DNA of 64,000 bases from NCBI GenBank assembly GCA_963932145.1, contig OZ010573.1, positions 90,138,663 to 90,202,662 of the forward strand, read 5' to 3'. The position numbers were made by a program, and so were the translations under genes. The number at the start of each line of letters is the position of its first letter. The stretch's first letter is position 1. Below the pieces are notes generated by a model. It was not told the origin of the DNA. It made no database searches and worked only from the letters and a program-made list of their open reading frames with translations. Below, piece after piece: positions 33,176-44,835 of this stretch. The DNA is from Acanthosepion lycidas (taxonomy: Eukaryota; Mollusca; Cephalopoda; Sepiida; Sepiidae).

Positions 33176-33869
33176 GGAGTACATACTACAATAATAATAT
33201 GGTGATATAAAACGCCAATATCTTTTCGTCAGTTTTAATTATAAACCTTGCTATGTTAGCTTCATATGCTGATTTGTCTGTTGTCTTAATGAATTTATAT
33301 ACCACTGGATAATTCTCTTGCAATTCATATGAATAGAGTAATGAAAAGCTCTTTTTATTTACCAGTCGAGTAAGAAAAGTTGATAATTCTAATTTTATTC
33401 TCGGGAACACGCCTACAGATTATTTAGATATGTTACAAAGGACAATGTATTTACAAATATTGATTAGCTATTTGTGATATCTAGATAATTACTTCCTTGA
33501 TCCTACGTAAGTTCCGCTTTTGGATTAAACATCAATAGCCAGGATTGCAATTTCACAGATTGATTAGGCTTTGAATGTTATTTTCTCCAATAATACGTTG
33601 GGAGTATTGTGTGAGTCTATTTTCGTAAAATCAACTCCTTGAGTAGCCGTTGTTTTGGCTGAAATAAATAAAAAAAAAACTCAAATTATGCAAGAACTAC
33701 AGTAGCGACAAAAATAAACATATACTGAGCTTCATCGCAAACTGGAGATTTTATAGTCACCCAAGAACATACTCTAGAGACTTTAACATTTCCAGTTTAA
33801 AGGAGGATCACCTAATTTTGACACATTATTTATTTTAAAAATGGTCGTACTAAGTGGTTATCCGCACAA
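33176..33869. other. Unassigned AT-rich stretch
   Basis: A 74-residue minus-strand frame (33186-33410) shows no recognisable family. Confidence 0.45.
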
Positions 33870-34085
33870 ACTCTGCGTAAAGACGCATCACGTTGAAACA
33901 CCGGTTCCCGTACGATCACTAACGCTAAGCAACGTCAAGCTTGACGAGTACCAAGATGGGTGGCCGCTTAGGAATATCAGGTGCTTTAAGCTTGAATGCG
34001 CGAGTTGGATAATGTATAATGACTTGTATTTGTTAATCGGAGAACGGAGTATTAATTCCTGCTGGAATCCGTCCACTGGCCAGAC
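33870..34085 (+). mobile_element. 5S/tRNA composite SINE, 5' part
   Basis: This copy has the most 5S-like head: CATCACGTTGAAACACCGGT, CTAAGCAACGTCAAGCTTGA, AAGATGGGTGGCCGCTTAGG, AGGTGCTTTAAGCTT. The tRNA-like part follows (TTGGATAATGTATAATGAC). The body is replaced by other DNA after about 34080. Confidence 0.88.
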
Positions 34086-34254
34086 TCTCTTTTTTTAGAA
34101 TGACGTTAAATCTTGCTTTTGTTATTAAATTGTTCGATATTTTTGGTTAGTGATTTTTTTTCAGAAATTCATCCATTTAGATTATTTCAAATTAGCTTCC
34201 ATCTTATGAAGTAAGACTTCATTAGTAATGCTATAAACTGGCCCTATGTCTGCG
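34086..34254. other. Unassigned stretch
   Basis: A single minisatellite-like CTATAAACTGGCCCTATGTC at 34229 hints that the 36-bp array once began here. Confidence 0.45.
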
Positions 34255-34560
34255 ATTTGGCTGGGTTGTGTACTCATCTCTCAGTTGCGTATCTGTCTTC
34301 TGGCAGAGTGCAACTCAGTTGTGGCTCTGGTCGCGGAGAGACGCAACTGGGGAGGAATACTGATAGGTTCCCGATCCCGGGGAACAGTTACCCGCGGCTA
34401 TACCCAACTCATTGCATAGTCATACCGATGCCAGCGCAATCGACGGTTGCAGGGCCTGGGCAATTTTTAGACCTGGCCTGTGGGTACGCACACGGGTTCT
34501 CTACATTATACCCGACATCGTGTCATATCACGTCTCAGTAGGGGGAACGGTGTAAATACT
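34255..34560. other. GC-richer insert before minisatellite
   Basis: The base composition is clearly richer in G and C than its surroundings, with quasi-palindromic parts (GATCCCGGGGAACAG, CAGTTGCG ... CGCAACTG) and inverted outer phrases (GGCTGGGTTGTG, TATACCCAAC). It separates one lone minisatellite unit from the main array, so it may be an insertion of unknown class. Confidence 0.4.
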
Positions 34561-34589
34561 ACAGCTTTGTATATTTTTTATGAGAAACT

Positions 34590-35045
34590 CGACTATAAAC
34601 GGGACCATAGACTGTCATTTCCACTCGAGCATAAACTGGACCAATTTGTCTGTTATTTCGACAGGCCCAATAATTATCATTTCGACTCGAATATAAACCG
34701 GATTTATTAGGTTGATGCAAAAATAATGTCGTTTTCTCACATAGTAACATATGTGAGAAAACGACATTATTTTTGCACCAACCTAATATATGTCTTTTCG
34801 AATCGAGTATAAACCGGACCTATTTCTCTTTTTTTTATCTCAAGTATAAAACAGTCCAATGTCTGTCATTTTGACTTGAAATCGAACCTTTTTCTGACAT
34901 TTCGACTCAAGTATAAATCAGACCAATATATGTTATTTCGATTGAAGCATAAACCAGACATGTGATTGCTATTTTGACTCGAATATAAACCGGACCGATG
35001 TCTGATATTTCGACCCGAGTATAAACAGGACCTATGTCTATCTAT
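34590..35045 (+). repeat. 36-bp minisatellite, ~10 units
   Basis: Units read GACTCGAGTATAAACCGGAC and CAATGTCTGTTATTTC with much divergence. A palindromic MITE sits inside (34707-34786). The same unit occurs inverted at 26950-27125. Confidence 0.9.
34707..34786. mobile_element. Palindromic mariner-type MITE, 80 bp
   Basis: Arms start TTAGGTTGATGCAAAAATAA and the loop is TCACATAGTAACATATGTGA; TA flanks. The loop is the same as in the copy at 56055, so these two share a source. Confidence 0.93.
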
Positions 35046-36012
35046 CTCGTCATCTGCCGGAATCTTTGTCCTATAAGACCTATATTCGATATTAAATAAC
35101 CCAGCACATGTTGATACGTCGGGAAATTAACGAACTTAACCTGTTTCATTTAACAAATAGATTAGCACAGTATTTCAACTGGCCAAAATACATCCAAATA
35201 TATTTTGGTAATTCGTATTACTTTTGTAAGCCAGCTTTATGAAACTATTCAGATTGAACAGGGTGAAATAGTACATTGTGTCCTTTGTTCTATTCTATAA
35301 TTTGCCAACTTTGTTCGATTATCTTGCAGCAAATACGTGCAAAAGGAAATGGAACTGCTTCTGTAGTCACGTTTTTCTTAATGTTGTTATCTGAGTATAG
35401 TGTATTTAATGTGTTGTATGTGCAATTAAATTTGCTTTCCTTTGACAACGCGTATATATTTTATGTGCCTGTAATGATAGTACCAGTCTTAAACATTAAT
35501 AGCGCAAATTTTGTTATCAATACACAAAGGAGGTTTTGTCTTTGCGAAGTGAAGATATGCACAATAGCATTTCATTATTATCTATTCCTATGACACCTTG
35601 ATCACATTGCTTCACCGTACAATACCTGTTTAAATCACCTGCAATACGATAATAAACGAATATATCAAATTTTTATTTGCGTTAGTATCCCAGTATACTT
35701 GTCTGCTAGGGTGACCCACAGAAGTAACCTTTTCTGCATCCACTATGTTGAGCGGGGAGAGCACATAATCGGGTGAACAAGGACACTGCGCTCAAACACT
35801 TGGTCACGATGACTTGTGACTTTGGGTTAGCACAACCATGGAAGGCTGACAAACTGTTCCTGAAATAAGGAAAAATAGAATATGTTAAATTATATGTGAA
35901 AGGGGGGGTGTTATGATTTTACATCGAAATTCTTAAAATATTCACTTTGTTTGATGAGAAGAATAAGCAGGTTTATTTCTGTGGTAGAAAGGAATTCTTC
36001 GATATAGTTTTT
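35046..36012. other. Unassigned stretch
   Basis: A 105-residue plus-strand frame (35276-35593) is hydrophobic but has no recognisable family or splice context. The phrase TTGGTCACGATGACTTGTGA at 35800 recurs at 59190, suggesting a worn SINE body. Confidence 0.4.
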
Positions 36013-36661
36013 TACTAGCAGCATGGCCCGGCGTTGCCCGTGCTTGATTTAAAAATCGCTATCACTTGACTTAAAATATTTTTGCCTTTAATGCATTAAA
36101 GGAGTGCCCTTTACCGTGCTGATGTTGCTACATGCCTTCTTGCTTATCTCACACTGTGATTTTTTCTAAGCTCTATACTAAACATTAAATCTGTTACGAA
36201 AAAAGAACTAAACAAAATGAACACAAAACGATCAGCTTTAAAAAAGGACTCGTAACTGGAAAAACCGAATGAAAAAAGAATGTCAACAACAAATACTTTT
36301 TCACATCCAGCTCAGTTCTGCGGAATCAGAATCAACATTGAGTTTAAGCAAGCGAATGAGCCAATTGGAGTAAAGTGCCATCCAGATTTAAATTTTTCCC
36401 ACTTGTGACGAATATGGCTATCGATTTTTTTGCATGCTAGCATGCTAGTTAACATTCGTGTCAGCTGTTGGCTCTCACGCTGGCCAGTAGAAAATGGCCG
36501 CAAACTACATGAAAACTGCCGTAGAAGCATGAAAAAATCGATTATTTCCACTACCGATGGGAGTTGGGAAATGCAAAGTCGGTCTTGGCTTTCCCGCTAA
36601 ATTGGAGCATGTGCAGGTAAACTTTGGTGCAAACCCGTCAAAAATTTCGGCCGTGTATTCG

Positions 36662-36752
<91 letters not shown>

Positions 36753-36778
36753 TCTGCCTTTTATAAATAGAGATAGCG
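36013..36778 (+). repeat. Interspersed repeat with CCCGGCGTTGCCCG end
   Basis: Starts ACTAGCAGCATGGCCCGGCG and ends with (CA)n (36664-36751) then TTTTATAAATAGAGATAG. The start resembles AGTAGCGCCCGGCGATGCCC at 46881, which also ends in (CA)n plus TTTTATAA. Such ends are common in invertebrate repeats, but I cannot name the superfamily. Confidence 0.6.
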
Positions 36779-36892
36779 CAATTTTAGCTAATTTTCTCAA
36801 ATGTTACTGGCTTTTCATCTTTAAAATGCCAGCTAGAGAAATGTAGTCATCACAGAAAATTGTCGCCATTAAATTCCTCCTGGCGGATTTGG

Positions 36893-37245
36893 GTTTGTCG
36901 AGCCTGGTCAGTACCTAGATGGTTGATCACTTACGAATACCAAGCGCTGTAAGCGTGGATGTACGGGTGGTGTAATGGATAAAGGCTCGCAGTTGGAAAT
37001 CGGAGACCTAAGTTTCAATTCCAATCAGGTTTGTTATATTCAGTTACGCACCCTTTGGAAAGGTATGAATCCACCTCAACACCACCCCAGCTATTGGTTA
37101 ATTACAATACTTGTATCAGTAAATCGTTATTAAATCGTTATTAATCCAAATGATTCTTCCAATCTAAAAAAAATTTCTAGCTTTAAATAACCTTCAAAAG
37201 GCTGATAAACCGTAAAGAACAAATCGATCAATCAATCCTGACCGA
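36893..37245 (+). mobile_element. 5S/tRNA composite SINE
   Basis: Begins within the 5S-like head (GAGCCTGGTCAGTACCTAGA), then GGGTGGTGTAATGGATAAAG, body, and tail CGTAAAGAACAAATCGATCA with (ATCA)n. The first half of the 5S part is missing. Confidence 0.9.
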
Positions 37246-38517
37246 CTTGGTTTTTGTTTAACTGCACCCATTCCATACAGAGTAATCATTATTTTGACTG
37301 AGAATTTTCTTCAGGACCAAATTGGTAATACAAAGTTACATCCTCAGGTGCATTTCGCCTCAGGAGATCCTTATGGCTGTTGACCCCATTTCTTCAGAAT
37401 TTAAATTGAATGTTTTTTGTTGTCTGTTATCGATCTGAATGCAATTGTATGGCATCCAATGAGCAGAATGTGTTTTTCAGGTAAAATTGGGTGTGTCTGG
37501 GGTGCTAGTGTTTTTTGCTTGTATTAATAATTTGTTTGCATTAGCTACTTCTTTGTATAATTATCTTCATAAACGTTCCCCAAAGCGCAAATAATATCCT
37601 CAGTCTCCCAAATAAGTTTGATCCTAGATTTAGTGTTAGAACTTGATTCTGTCTCAGCAGGATTAATTCTGCTCTAAGTGGGGTTGTTTTCGAGCTGGCT
37701 TGAAAATCAATCAATTTCCTGGAAATAATTCCGATTCATACAGGTTCTAAAACCTCAGTCTTTATTTACTTTAGGGTAAACACGAATAAAAATATTTGCA
37801 TAGTTTACTTTTAACATGTGTTATGAATGCCCTTTATTCTAATCTACCTTAAAAGTCACACTCCGAGCGGACTTATAAGTTGGCCCATGTGTAGGAATAA
37901 TTGAAACTCCAGCCTAAAACAAAAGAGACCACTTAGAAAGCAACAATGATAATTTTGAATAAATAACTTTGAATTCTTCAATTCACTCCAAGGAACTTCA
38001 AATTCCGGCCAAAAGACGGATTTTGGCCGAAAGTCCGATTTGGGCAGAGATTCCAATTCAGGCCGAACATTGAGTTCTTCAAATTATAAACTCCATGGAA
38101 CTTCAATTGTGTTGATTTCTTCAAGTCACAATCTCTGAGGGACTACAAAACCTCATGTAACGAAACCTCCCGCTTTAACTCTGATTCCGTGGCATTTTGA
38201 AGAAATAAAATCGATTTCTTCATTTCACAAAGTTTTGGAGATATTTTAAGCTGAATTTGAAACAAAAAGTTTTTGTTACTTTAAACTCAGTAGAAATTAA
38301 AAACTTTGAAAATCACTAATTTTTTTTCAGTTATTGTAAAATTTAACTTTTTAACGGCTCCCTCGTCATCACGACACAAATTCCAAGGCTGGATGTTCAA
38401 GCAGAAGATGAAGGGCAGATATTCAATCCTGGATCATGATTACAAAAAGGTATAATAGACAGACATACTGACAGACAGAATTTGTTGTTTACTGTTTTCA
38501 TATAGCCTTAGTATATA
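37246..38517. other. Unassigned stretch
   Basis: At 37980-38110, short repeats (AACTTCAA, ATTCCGGCC, GGCCGAAAGTCCG) hint at a degenerate tandem array; otherwise no feature. Confidence 0.4.
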
Positions 38518-38557
38518 TACATACATACATACATATATACATAAATACATACATACA

Positions 38558-38620
<63 letters not shown>
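38518..38620. repeat. (CATA)n(TA)n microsatellite
   Basis: CATA then TA units; the 154-residue minus frame over it is an artefact. Confidence 0.98.
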
Positions 38621-38623
<3 letters not shown>

Positions 38624-38699
38624 GTCACTAATACAAAAACGGAAAGTCTAATATCGAGAATATTTAACATCGAAAAACATAAGAAAAAAAAATTCCTTT

Positions 38700-38800
38700 T
38701 AATAATATGTGGAAATATCCACTCTTTGCCTGATGAAGGACGCGAGACCGGGAACCCATGTAGCAAAATTATGGAAAAATAAAACATAATATATCTTTGA
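38700..38800 (+). other. Hammerhead-like / Penelope-like fragment
   Basis: GCCTGATGAAGGACGCGAGA followed by CCGGGAACCCATGTAGC and then AAATAAAAC. The CTGATGA half of a hammerhead core is intact, the GAAAC half reads GGAAC. (TA)n lies on both sides (38560-38620, 38905-38960). Confidence 0.4.
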
Positions 38801-38904
38801 AAAAAAAAATCCACATTACAACCAAAAACGTATGCCGTTTTAATATACCGTATACACACTTTTCTCCCGTTGGAACGACTATAAACTCTTCCCCCACCAC
38901 ACAC

Positions 38905-38959
<55 letters not shown>

Positions 38960-38960
38960 G
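38905..38960. repeat. (TA)n(TATG)n microsatellite
   Basis: Pure TA then TATG units. Confidence 0.98.
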
Positions 38961-39081
38961 GCTGATCTGGGTCACCATTTTATATTTTTAATTTTGTGTA
39001 TGCGCGTTGTTTGTTTTTGATTTTGTCGACAGTACCGTATAGTTGGGTCAGTTGGGCACCGTTTTTGAGAAAAAGAGCACC

Positions 39082-39655
39082 ATGGCACAATTCGCTCCGT
39101 CAGAAGTTTGGAAACGGCATACTGTACTGCTTGGCATTCACGCCGGAAGCTTCAATACGAATGAGTGGGTGTCAATCTTAGGGCAGTGCAAAGGTGATTA
39201 CGAGGGTGTTTGAATTGATACCTAGTGATGGCGACGTTATGCCTACATTCACCTTTCACAGGGGCCCAGACTCAACACGGAGACCTACATCAAGTGCCTT
39301 GAGGAGGTAATGCTGCCCTGTGTCAAGAGGATATGTGTTGGAAGACCCTATGTCTGGAAACAGGATTTTTCACTATGCCACAAGCAGGAGAACCCAGTCA
39401 TAGCTGTCAGAAAATTTTTGCGACCACATCACCCCTTACATCTAGTCACATAACTTCCCAGCCTGCAATCCCTTGATTATCATTTATGGAGCGCAGCAGC
39501 TGAGCGGAAACCAACAAAACGTTTTGTAACAGCAAAGATAAACTGAAGGCAAGGATTATTGCAGCATTCACCAATTTAAACAAAGAGAACATCCAGAAGA
39601 TTTGGAGGAGATTCTGGAGGTTGTGGTTGAAGTCAATGGCGATTTTATTGAATAA
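39082..39655 (+). pseudogene. mariner-like transposase, internally deleted
   Basis: The start at 39082 reads MAQFAPSEVWKRHTVLLGIH, the N-terminus of a transposase family common in cephalopods and other invertebrates; the DNA-binding domain breaks off at KGDYEGV. The text resumes far downstream with IPSDGDVMPTFTF, then GRPYVW-like and ENFCDHITP phrases, and ends at VVEVNGDFIE. The segment with the first catalytic acid and the SPDLNP site is missing or scrambled. An intact relative is ~340 residues; here only ~190 codons remain. Confidence 0.8.
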
Positions 39656-39770
39656 AATTACTGTTTAGTATTTCACTATATTTTTGTGTAATTTTGGTAA
39701 AATAAGATACCAGTGTTATTTTCATTTTTGCGTAATTTAAATGACAATTTATCCATCGCAAACTGTATAT

Positions 39771-40147
39771 CAGGGGGGTCCGCAATCTACGGCACGCGTG
39801 CCGCACGTGGAACGCCAAACAATTTCCAAATGCACGCAGCCGCAAATGGCATCACGAAGTCCGAACCAATAACTACTATAACGCAAAAAAAAAAAAAAAA
39901 AAAAAAATATTTAGCTATTTCAAAACTGCTTACGCTTTGGACTCCCATTAATAATAAAATCTTAAAAAAAAACTTTTAAAAACTGTTTATTATATTATTA
40001 CTTCTATTAATGGGGTTTATATATTATTGTATATATTACTATATAAAATATATTGTAGAACAGGTATATTGACCTTGACTTGTATAAAAATAGAATAATT
40101 TAAAATCCTAAGCCAGCACATGCTTAACAAAAGGTTGCCCACTCCTA
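39771..40147. mobile_element. hAT-type MITE, 377 bp
   Basis: Perfect 8-bp target duplication CTGTATAT flanks it (39763-39770 and 40148-40155). The ends are imperfect inverted repeats (CAGGGGGGTCCGCAATC at left; complement of TAGGAGTGGGCAACCTT at right), typical of hAT elements, and an inner GGCACGCGTGCC palindrome follows the left end. An A-tract lies at 39885-39907. No transposase is encoded. Confidence 0.88.
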
Positions 40148-40189
40148 CTGTATATGATTTTGTGTGACCCCTTTCGTCTTTGCTTTGTG

Positions 40190-40705
40190 GGTGCTCTAAT
40201 ACGATTTCTACAACATTCAGGTCGGTAGATGTAAATAAATAAATATACTTTTTAATAAATAAAAACAGAGCATCTACTCAAATATGAGTATCCATTTAAA
40301 AAAATAAAGTCTAAACAAATAAATTAAAAATCTATCGGATTTAATACATTTTCGAAAAAATTGTCTTTGTTTACGTTAGGATAAAAACAGGCGATATGTA
40401 CATTTCAAGTATCGGGAAGAAGATGTCTGTTCCAAAGCATTATTCGGGCTTTGTTTGTTCAGGAGGTCCTACGAGTCCGATTTCGTTAGATCTAATGACG
40501 GTTTCCTCTAGGGTATGAAGGTTCGGATCCCACCTGTGGACGCATATTTTTCGAATAAGATTTCTCTAATATTCAGGCCTGTACATGTAAATAAATAAAT
40601 ACACAGTTTAATATATAAAAAAGACCCCAGAAAACAGAGCATCTATTCAAATATGAGTATCCATTTAAAAATAAAGTTTAAACAAATAAATACAAAATCT
40701 CTCTC
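40190..40705 (+). repeat. Direct duplication, ~130-bp units
   Basis: Copies at 40193-40332 and 40552-40703 share ATTCAGGYCKGTASATGTAA, CAAATATGAGTATCCATTTA and TAAACAAATAAATWMAAAATC. About 220 bp of unrelated DNA lies between them. Confidence 0.8.
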
Positions 40706-41253
40706 TCTCACTTTCTTTAGCGTACATAAAGACACGAACAAACATTGTCTGCTTGTGGATATGAATATATCAAATATTTCGATGCCACATTAATGATTCA
40801 AAGCAATGGCCAACTTCAAGCCAATGAGTTTATACAAGAGAAAGACATCTGAATTCCATAATTACTTGATTAGTAAGCTAGTATGAAATGATACTTTGAT
40901 TACGATAAGCTTTTAACTGTGATGTTCTGTTGAGATACCAGACATTACATCCATTACTGGACAAACGTATTCCGCAGACTTTTAGATTTGTATCCCAGGT
41001 GACACAGCGGGAAGCATTCTTTCGCTGTTTGCTTACTCTTCGAGTGTTTTTATCGCCACATATACCAAGTGTTCTGTCGACATTATTGCTATTAAATTCT
41101 GTTACGCCTTTCAAAGCAAGAGAGTCTGCTAAAATAGAAAAAAAAAGCAAGAACGACAGTTTTAGTGATGAAACTTTCCTTTCAATCTCAACAAAGATGA
41201 ATATTTGAATCAATGTATGTAGCTTTTAATTGCATTGTGTTGCCATGCACACA

Positions 41254-41256
<3 letters not shown>
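40706..41256. other. Unassigned stretch
   Basis: Opposed open frames of ~100 residues (40878-41213 and 40930-41208) overlap; neither has a recognisable motif, so neither is called. Confidence 0.45.
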
Positions 41257-41339
<83 letters not shown>

Positions 41340-41482
41340 AATCAACCGTTCTGCTAGCCTGAAGATTGCGGTAGAGTGAAAATTAAGTAGCGGACAGAAC
41401 TTTGTTTTTCTCTCAGTCTAGTTTCGGTAGACAGACAGACAGACAGACAGACAGATAGATAGATAGATAGATAGATAGATAT
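41257..41482. repeat. (TA)n(GATA)n and (CAGA)n(GATA)n microsatellites
   Basis: TA and GATA units at 41257-41338, then CAGA and GATA units at 41430-41481. Confidence 0.97.
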
Positions 41483-41699
41483 AGTAAGCCAATGAAAAAC
41501 TTTTGAGTAATAAAAAACAGCGAAAGTAATGATATTGATATTGCGACTAATAATATTTATTAAAAGCATGATAATAAAAGGAATTAAAAATCGAAATTTT
41601 CGGACTCACATGTGTCTATCCTCAACAAGAAATGAAAAATGAAATCGGACTTTTTATTGGGTGAGATTTTTTTTCAAGAGAGACGAAATAGTGGTTCCA
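41483..41699. other. Unassigned stretch
   Basis: No feature recognised. Confidence 0.5.
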
Positions 41700-41719
41700 A
41701 TATTGTTTCTCTTTTTCTC

Positions 41720-41812
41720 GACACACGCGCACGCGCACACACACACATATTGAGAGAGATAACAGATAGATAGAGAGAGAGAGAGAGAAGGAGAGGGAGA
41801 GGGAGAGACAGT
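41720..41812 (+). repeat. (AC)n then GA-rich tract
   Basis: ACACACGCGCACGCGCACAC is followed by GAGA/GATA-rich DNA (41750-41812). Confidence 0.95.
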
Positions 41813-41948
41813 GAAAGAGATGAAGCTCGGACTGCTACCTAAGGTTTTTTGCTATCCCGATCGTCGGGTGAGCAAAATATTCTGGTCATCTGACGATCGC
41901 AATATCGTGTAACTTAGTAACTGTAGCAGACCGAACTTCGTCTCTTTC
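41813..41948. mobile_element. Foldback MITE, 136 bp
   Basis: Outer ends are inverted repeats of ~25 bp (GAAAGAGATGAAGCTCGGAC and complement of GAAAGAGACGAAGTTCGGTC), and the centre is also self-complementary (CGATCGTCGGGTGAGC ... CTGACGATCG). It adjoins a GA-rich tract; no target duplication is evident and the superfamily is unknown. Confidence 0.7.
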
Positions 41949-42650
41949 TGAGTTGTAATGCCAAAAAGCCTAATTGGTCTGTCTTAATAACTTAAATATA
42001 GTCTACACGTTATTAATGTTTTGGCAGATGTCTGTATTTTCGTCTTTTTTTTTTCTTAGTTTATGTTTTTTACTTCTATCGTTCTTTTTGTTGGTTTTTG
42101 TTGTTAGTTTTTCTTTTATTAAGTTATTCAAATTTCTTCTTTTTTTGTAAACATCATATTACTTAAAAGAATTTCACACAAAGGGCTGTACACTTTCAAA
42201 CGGAAAGTTGGCTGTTAGCAACTTATTCACATTTACTCATACAAAATGGCGTTCAGTAATTTTAATACACCTTGACTATCTTCCAAATCGTAGTCTGGGT
42301 GGAATTCTTATGATATTAAACGATGGGTTACACAAATGAGGATTCAATTAGTTTTGGCTGCAATGCAATTTCAACCATAGGACATTGAGCCAATCTTCGA
42401 ACTCCAGTGAATACACTGGGTATTGGACAAGTGAATATTTAAATTAATCTCAGTCAGAATTTATTAGGAATTTAATAAATCAATCGTAAAGAAATGTCGT
42501 AAAATATCAAATGACAATCTGTGGAATTAAATCTCGTACGGCGAGACTGAAACGAGACTCGATTGTCTGAAGCAGACAATCACAGAATTTACGCTAGCTT
42601 GAAAAATGACTGGTTACTTTGAGGTGTTAATGATTGCATCGTAAGATTGC
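41949..42650. other. Unassigned AT-rich stretch
   Basis: No gene recognised; a short self-complementary GATTGTCTGAAGCAGACAATC lies at 42562-42582. Confidence 0.5.
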
Positions 42651-42652
42651 GG

Positions 42653-42691
42653 GTGCGCGTGTATGTGTATACGCGCACACGCATGCGCACA
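42653..42691. other. Alternating purine-pyrimidine tract (Z-DNA candidate)
   Basis: GTGCGCGTGTATGTGTATAC and GCGCACACGCATGCGCAC alternate purine and pyrimidine without a break and are also partly palindromic. Confidence 0.7.
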
Positions 42692-44384
42692 AATAAGGCA
42701 GTATGGAACTCGGAAATGACTTTAGTGTCGTATGGAATATTCATAAAGAATAAATAGGTTTGAAAAATAAGATTTTCATAACAGTCTAGCAGTTTTCTGA
42801 TTGGTCAAAAAAGAAAAAAATGAACTTTTGCGCCAATATTAGAGAGATGAGTGTCACTGTTACATTGTAACCCGGTACCATCTGGTGTATGGTCGGGAAA
42901 TCGGTGACTAAACTATTTCTCCCACCTTTGTTTCTGGTTCTTTCGGTAGCTAGATACACAGAAGGACTCATGAAAGGTTAGATAAAACTTGTACGATCAA
43001 CGGCCATCAACCATAATGAGGTAGAATGGACTTCATCATTATGCATGCATCCAGTGTGGTGATCACATCGGTGGTCGTAGGGCTTCCTAAACTAAAGTCA
43101 ACGGACAGGTTTCCCCCAATAGAATCATGATATGCCATTAAAATAAAATTAAATAAACTTGTTTCGTTTATGCAAAAAGGAGAAGCTGTCATTTTCGACA
43201 TTAACGTTATTCTACACTCTATTGCATTTTTCTTATTTCCAGGCAAATTCTTAATTCCATCTTACCAGACATTATTTATATTTCTCAGCAAGGAACTATT
43301 ACAGACAATATTTCATATTATCCATGGAAATGTTTTCGTTAAGAGAAATCTGTAATGAGTAAAATAAATGTACAATACCTGGCGAATACAGCGAACGAAT
43401 AAAAAATTATTGCACAAGCTGCAAGTAATTTTGCCTGTCGCCAAAAGAAAATCTTTTCTAATACAGTATCAAACCATTTTAACTCTGGACGAACGCCGGT
43501 TGTTACGTTCAATTCACCTAACTGGGAACAGTAGTTAAAAAAAAATTCATGGTAAAAGCTTTCCATCCATTCTTACCATAGCATCACTTTCTTTGGGTGA
43601 AGATCGGCTTTTGGTACAACTGGTGATAGTTCATTTCTTTCCCTTACAATTACCAATGTTCCATCTTGTAAAGTATCTATTTATCATCGCCAGAATTACT
43701 TTCAAGAACTGAAGAATTTTCTTATATTTCAGTGAGAAATTGCTCTCACGAATTCGTTCGAGCTGTTTGTTTTCACTTTCCTTGTATGAAAGCCTCTCAT
43801 CAAAGGGACTAATTTAATCACACTTGTACAAATGATTTTCACCGATTGAATAGTTTATGCCCTGCGTCGAATAAAATTGATTATTTTCTAGTTATACCTT
43901 AGTTCAAGTACTATGGACTCTAAATTGATTTAACCGACCATGAACTTCCATTGAGTGCGAAATCTCCAATACGCTCTTTTAACAAGTGCATCCATTTGCA
44001 GTATCATCACTATAAAAAGCACAAACAATTTTTGTGTGTAAAAAGCATTTTTAAAAAAAATAAAAGCATGTCCTACCGAAAACACGTTACATATTTTCCC
44101 ATTCTTTCATAATAGAACCAATCAAGAAAAATACGCCAAATTCGATTATATGCACGCTGATATGATAACTGTTATATCAACGATAAAATTGAACTCAATG
44201 TTTTTTTTTAATGAAAATAGATAAAAATAAACAGCCCTAGTGCCATCTATACACAGAAGATATACTTTCTGGAATCACAAAATCGCAATCCGGCTGTCCT
44301 TACATCTATCAATTTACAGTTGGAAATATTATCATTGCGGTTTTTCATTTAATAATACGATTCCCTTCAGACATTTTTACAATA
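42692..44384. other. Unassigned stretch, 1.7 kb
   Basis: Small open frames at 42786-42971, 43007-43246, 43170-43355 and 43339-43566 overlap on both strands and match nothing I know. The longest stretch in the window without a recognised repeat; it could hold intron or intergenic host DNA. Confidence 0.45.
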
Positions 44385-44835
44385 ATGCTCAGCTGGTACA
44401 AGGCCCAGGAGCCACTTGAAATAGAGCTTTACTGTATGGGAATATATGTGGAAGATAACTGTTAACCCTAAACTTGAATAAGTTAAGATAGTAATGATCG
44501 GGAAAGCATCCTCTTGGGAGCCGGTCCCACAAAGCAGTATTTCGCAGGAAGAATCTGCACGAGTGCAATGGAATACGAAGGGAATGAGGATGGTTTGTTA
44601 GAATGTTCGTCTGGACACTTTCCATGGAAATAACGATAGAGTTGTGTACGGCTTGAAAAGTTTCGTCCCTAGGAAACTGGGTGTAGCGTAGAAAATTATT
44701 GGACTTTGTCGAGACTGGAAGGTGAAGACTGGGGAGTTTCTGTCCATATATGGCAGCAGTACTCTATTTTCGGCCCGCTTTGGCTTTTGTTGATGTAGAG
44801 GATATCACGAGGGAGTCAGAGACTTACTAAAGCGT
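44385..44835 (-). pseudogene. LINE line A C-terminal relic
   Basis: Minus-strand frame 44389-44625 reads NHPHSLRIPLHSCRFFLRNT, ALWDRLPRGCFPDHYYLNLF and KFRVNSYL, the end of the line A enzyme. The reading upstream (44640-44835) is in other frames. Its right part aligns with 23200-23400 and 49700-49865. Confidence 0.78.

Noticed and set aside
33870..34000. 5S rRNA gene
   Set aside because: The 5S similarity is followed each time by tRNA-like and SINE body sequence, is divergent and often truncated; these are SINE heads.
34257..34541. 94-residue frame in the GC-richer insert
   Set aside because: The local drop in stop codons comes from base composition; the sequence is quasi-palindromic.
35276..35593. 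105-residue hydrophobic frame
   Set aside because: No motif, homologue or splice context; AT-rich DNA yields such frames by chance.
38440..38904. 154-residue frame with IYIYIY
   Set aside because: Most of it is (TA)n and (CATA)n; the flanks lie in a hammerhead-like repeat on the other strand.
40878..41213. Overlapping ~100-residue frames on both strands
   Set aside because: Both cannot be trusted; neither shows a recognised domain or signal peptide.
43007..43246. Possible conserved exon, because LGSP-type phrases occur here and near 53230 on the same strand
   Set aside because: Only a few residues agree; no splice sites or longer alignment support it.
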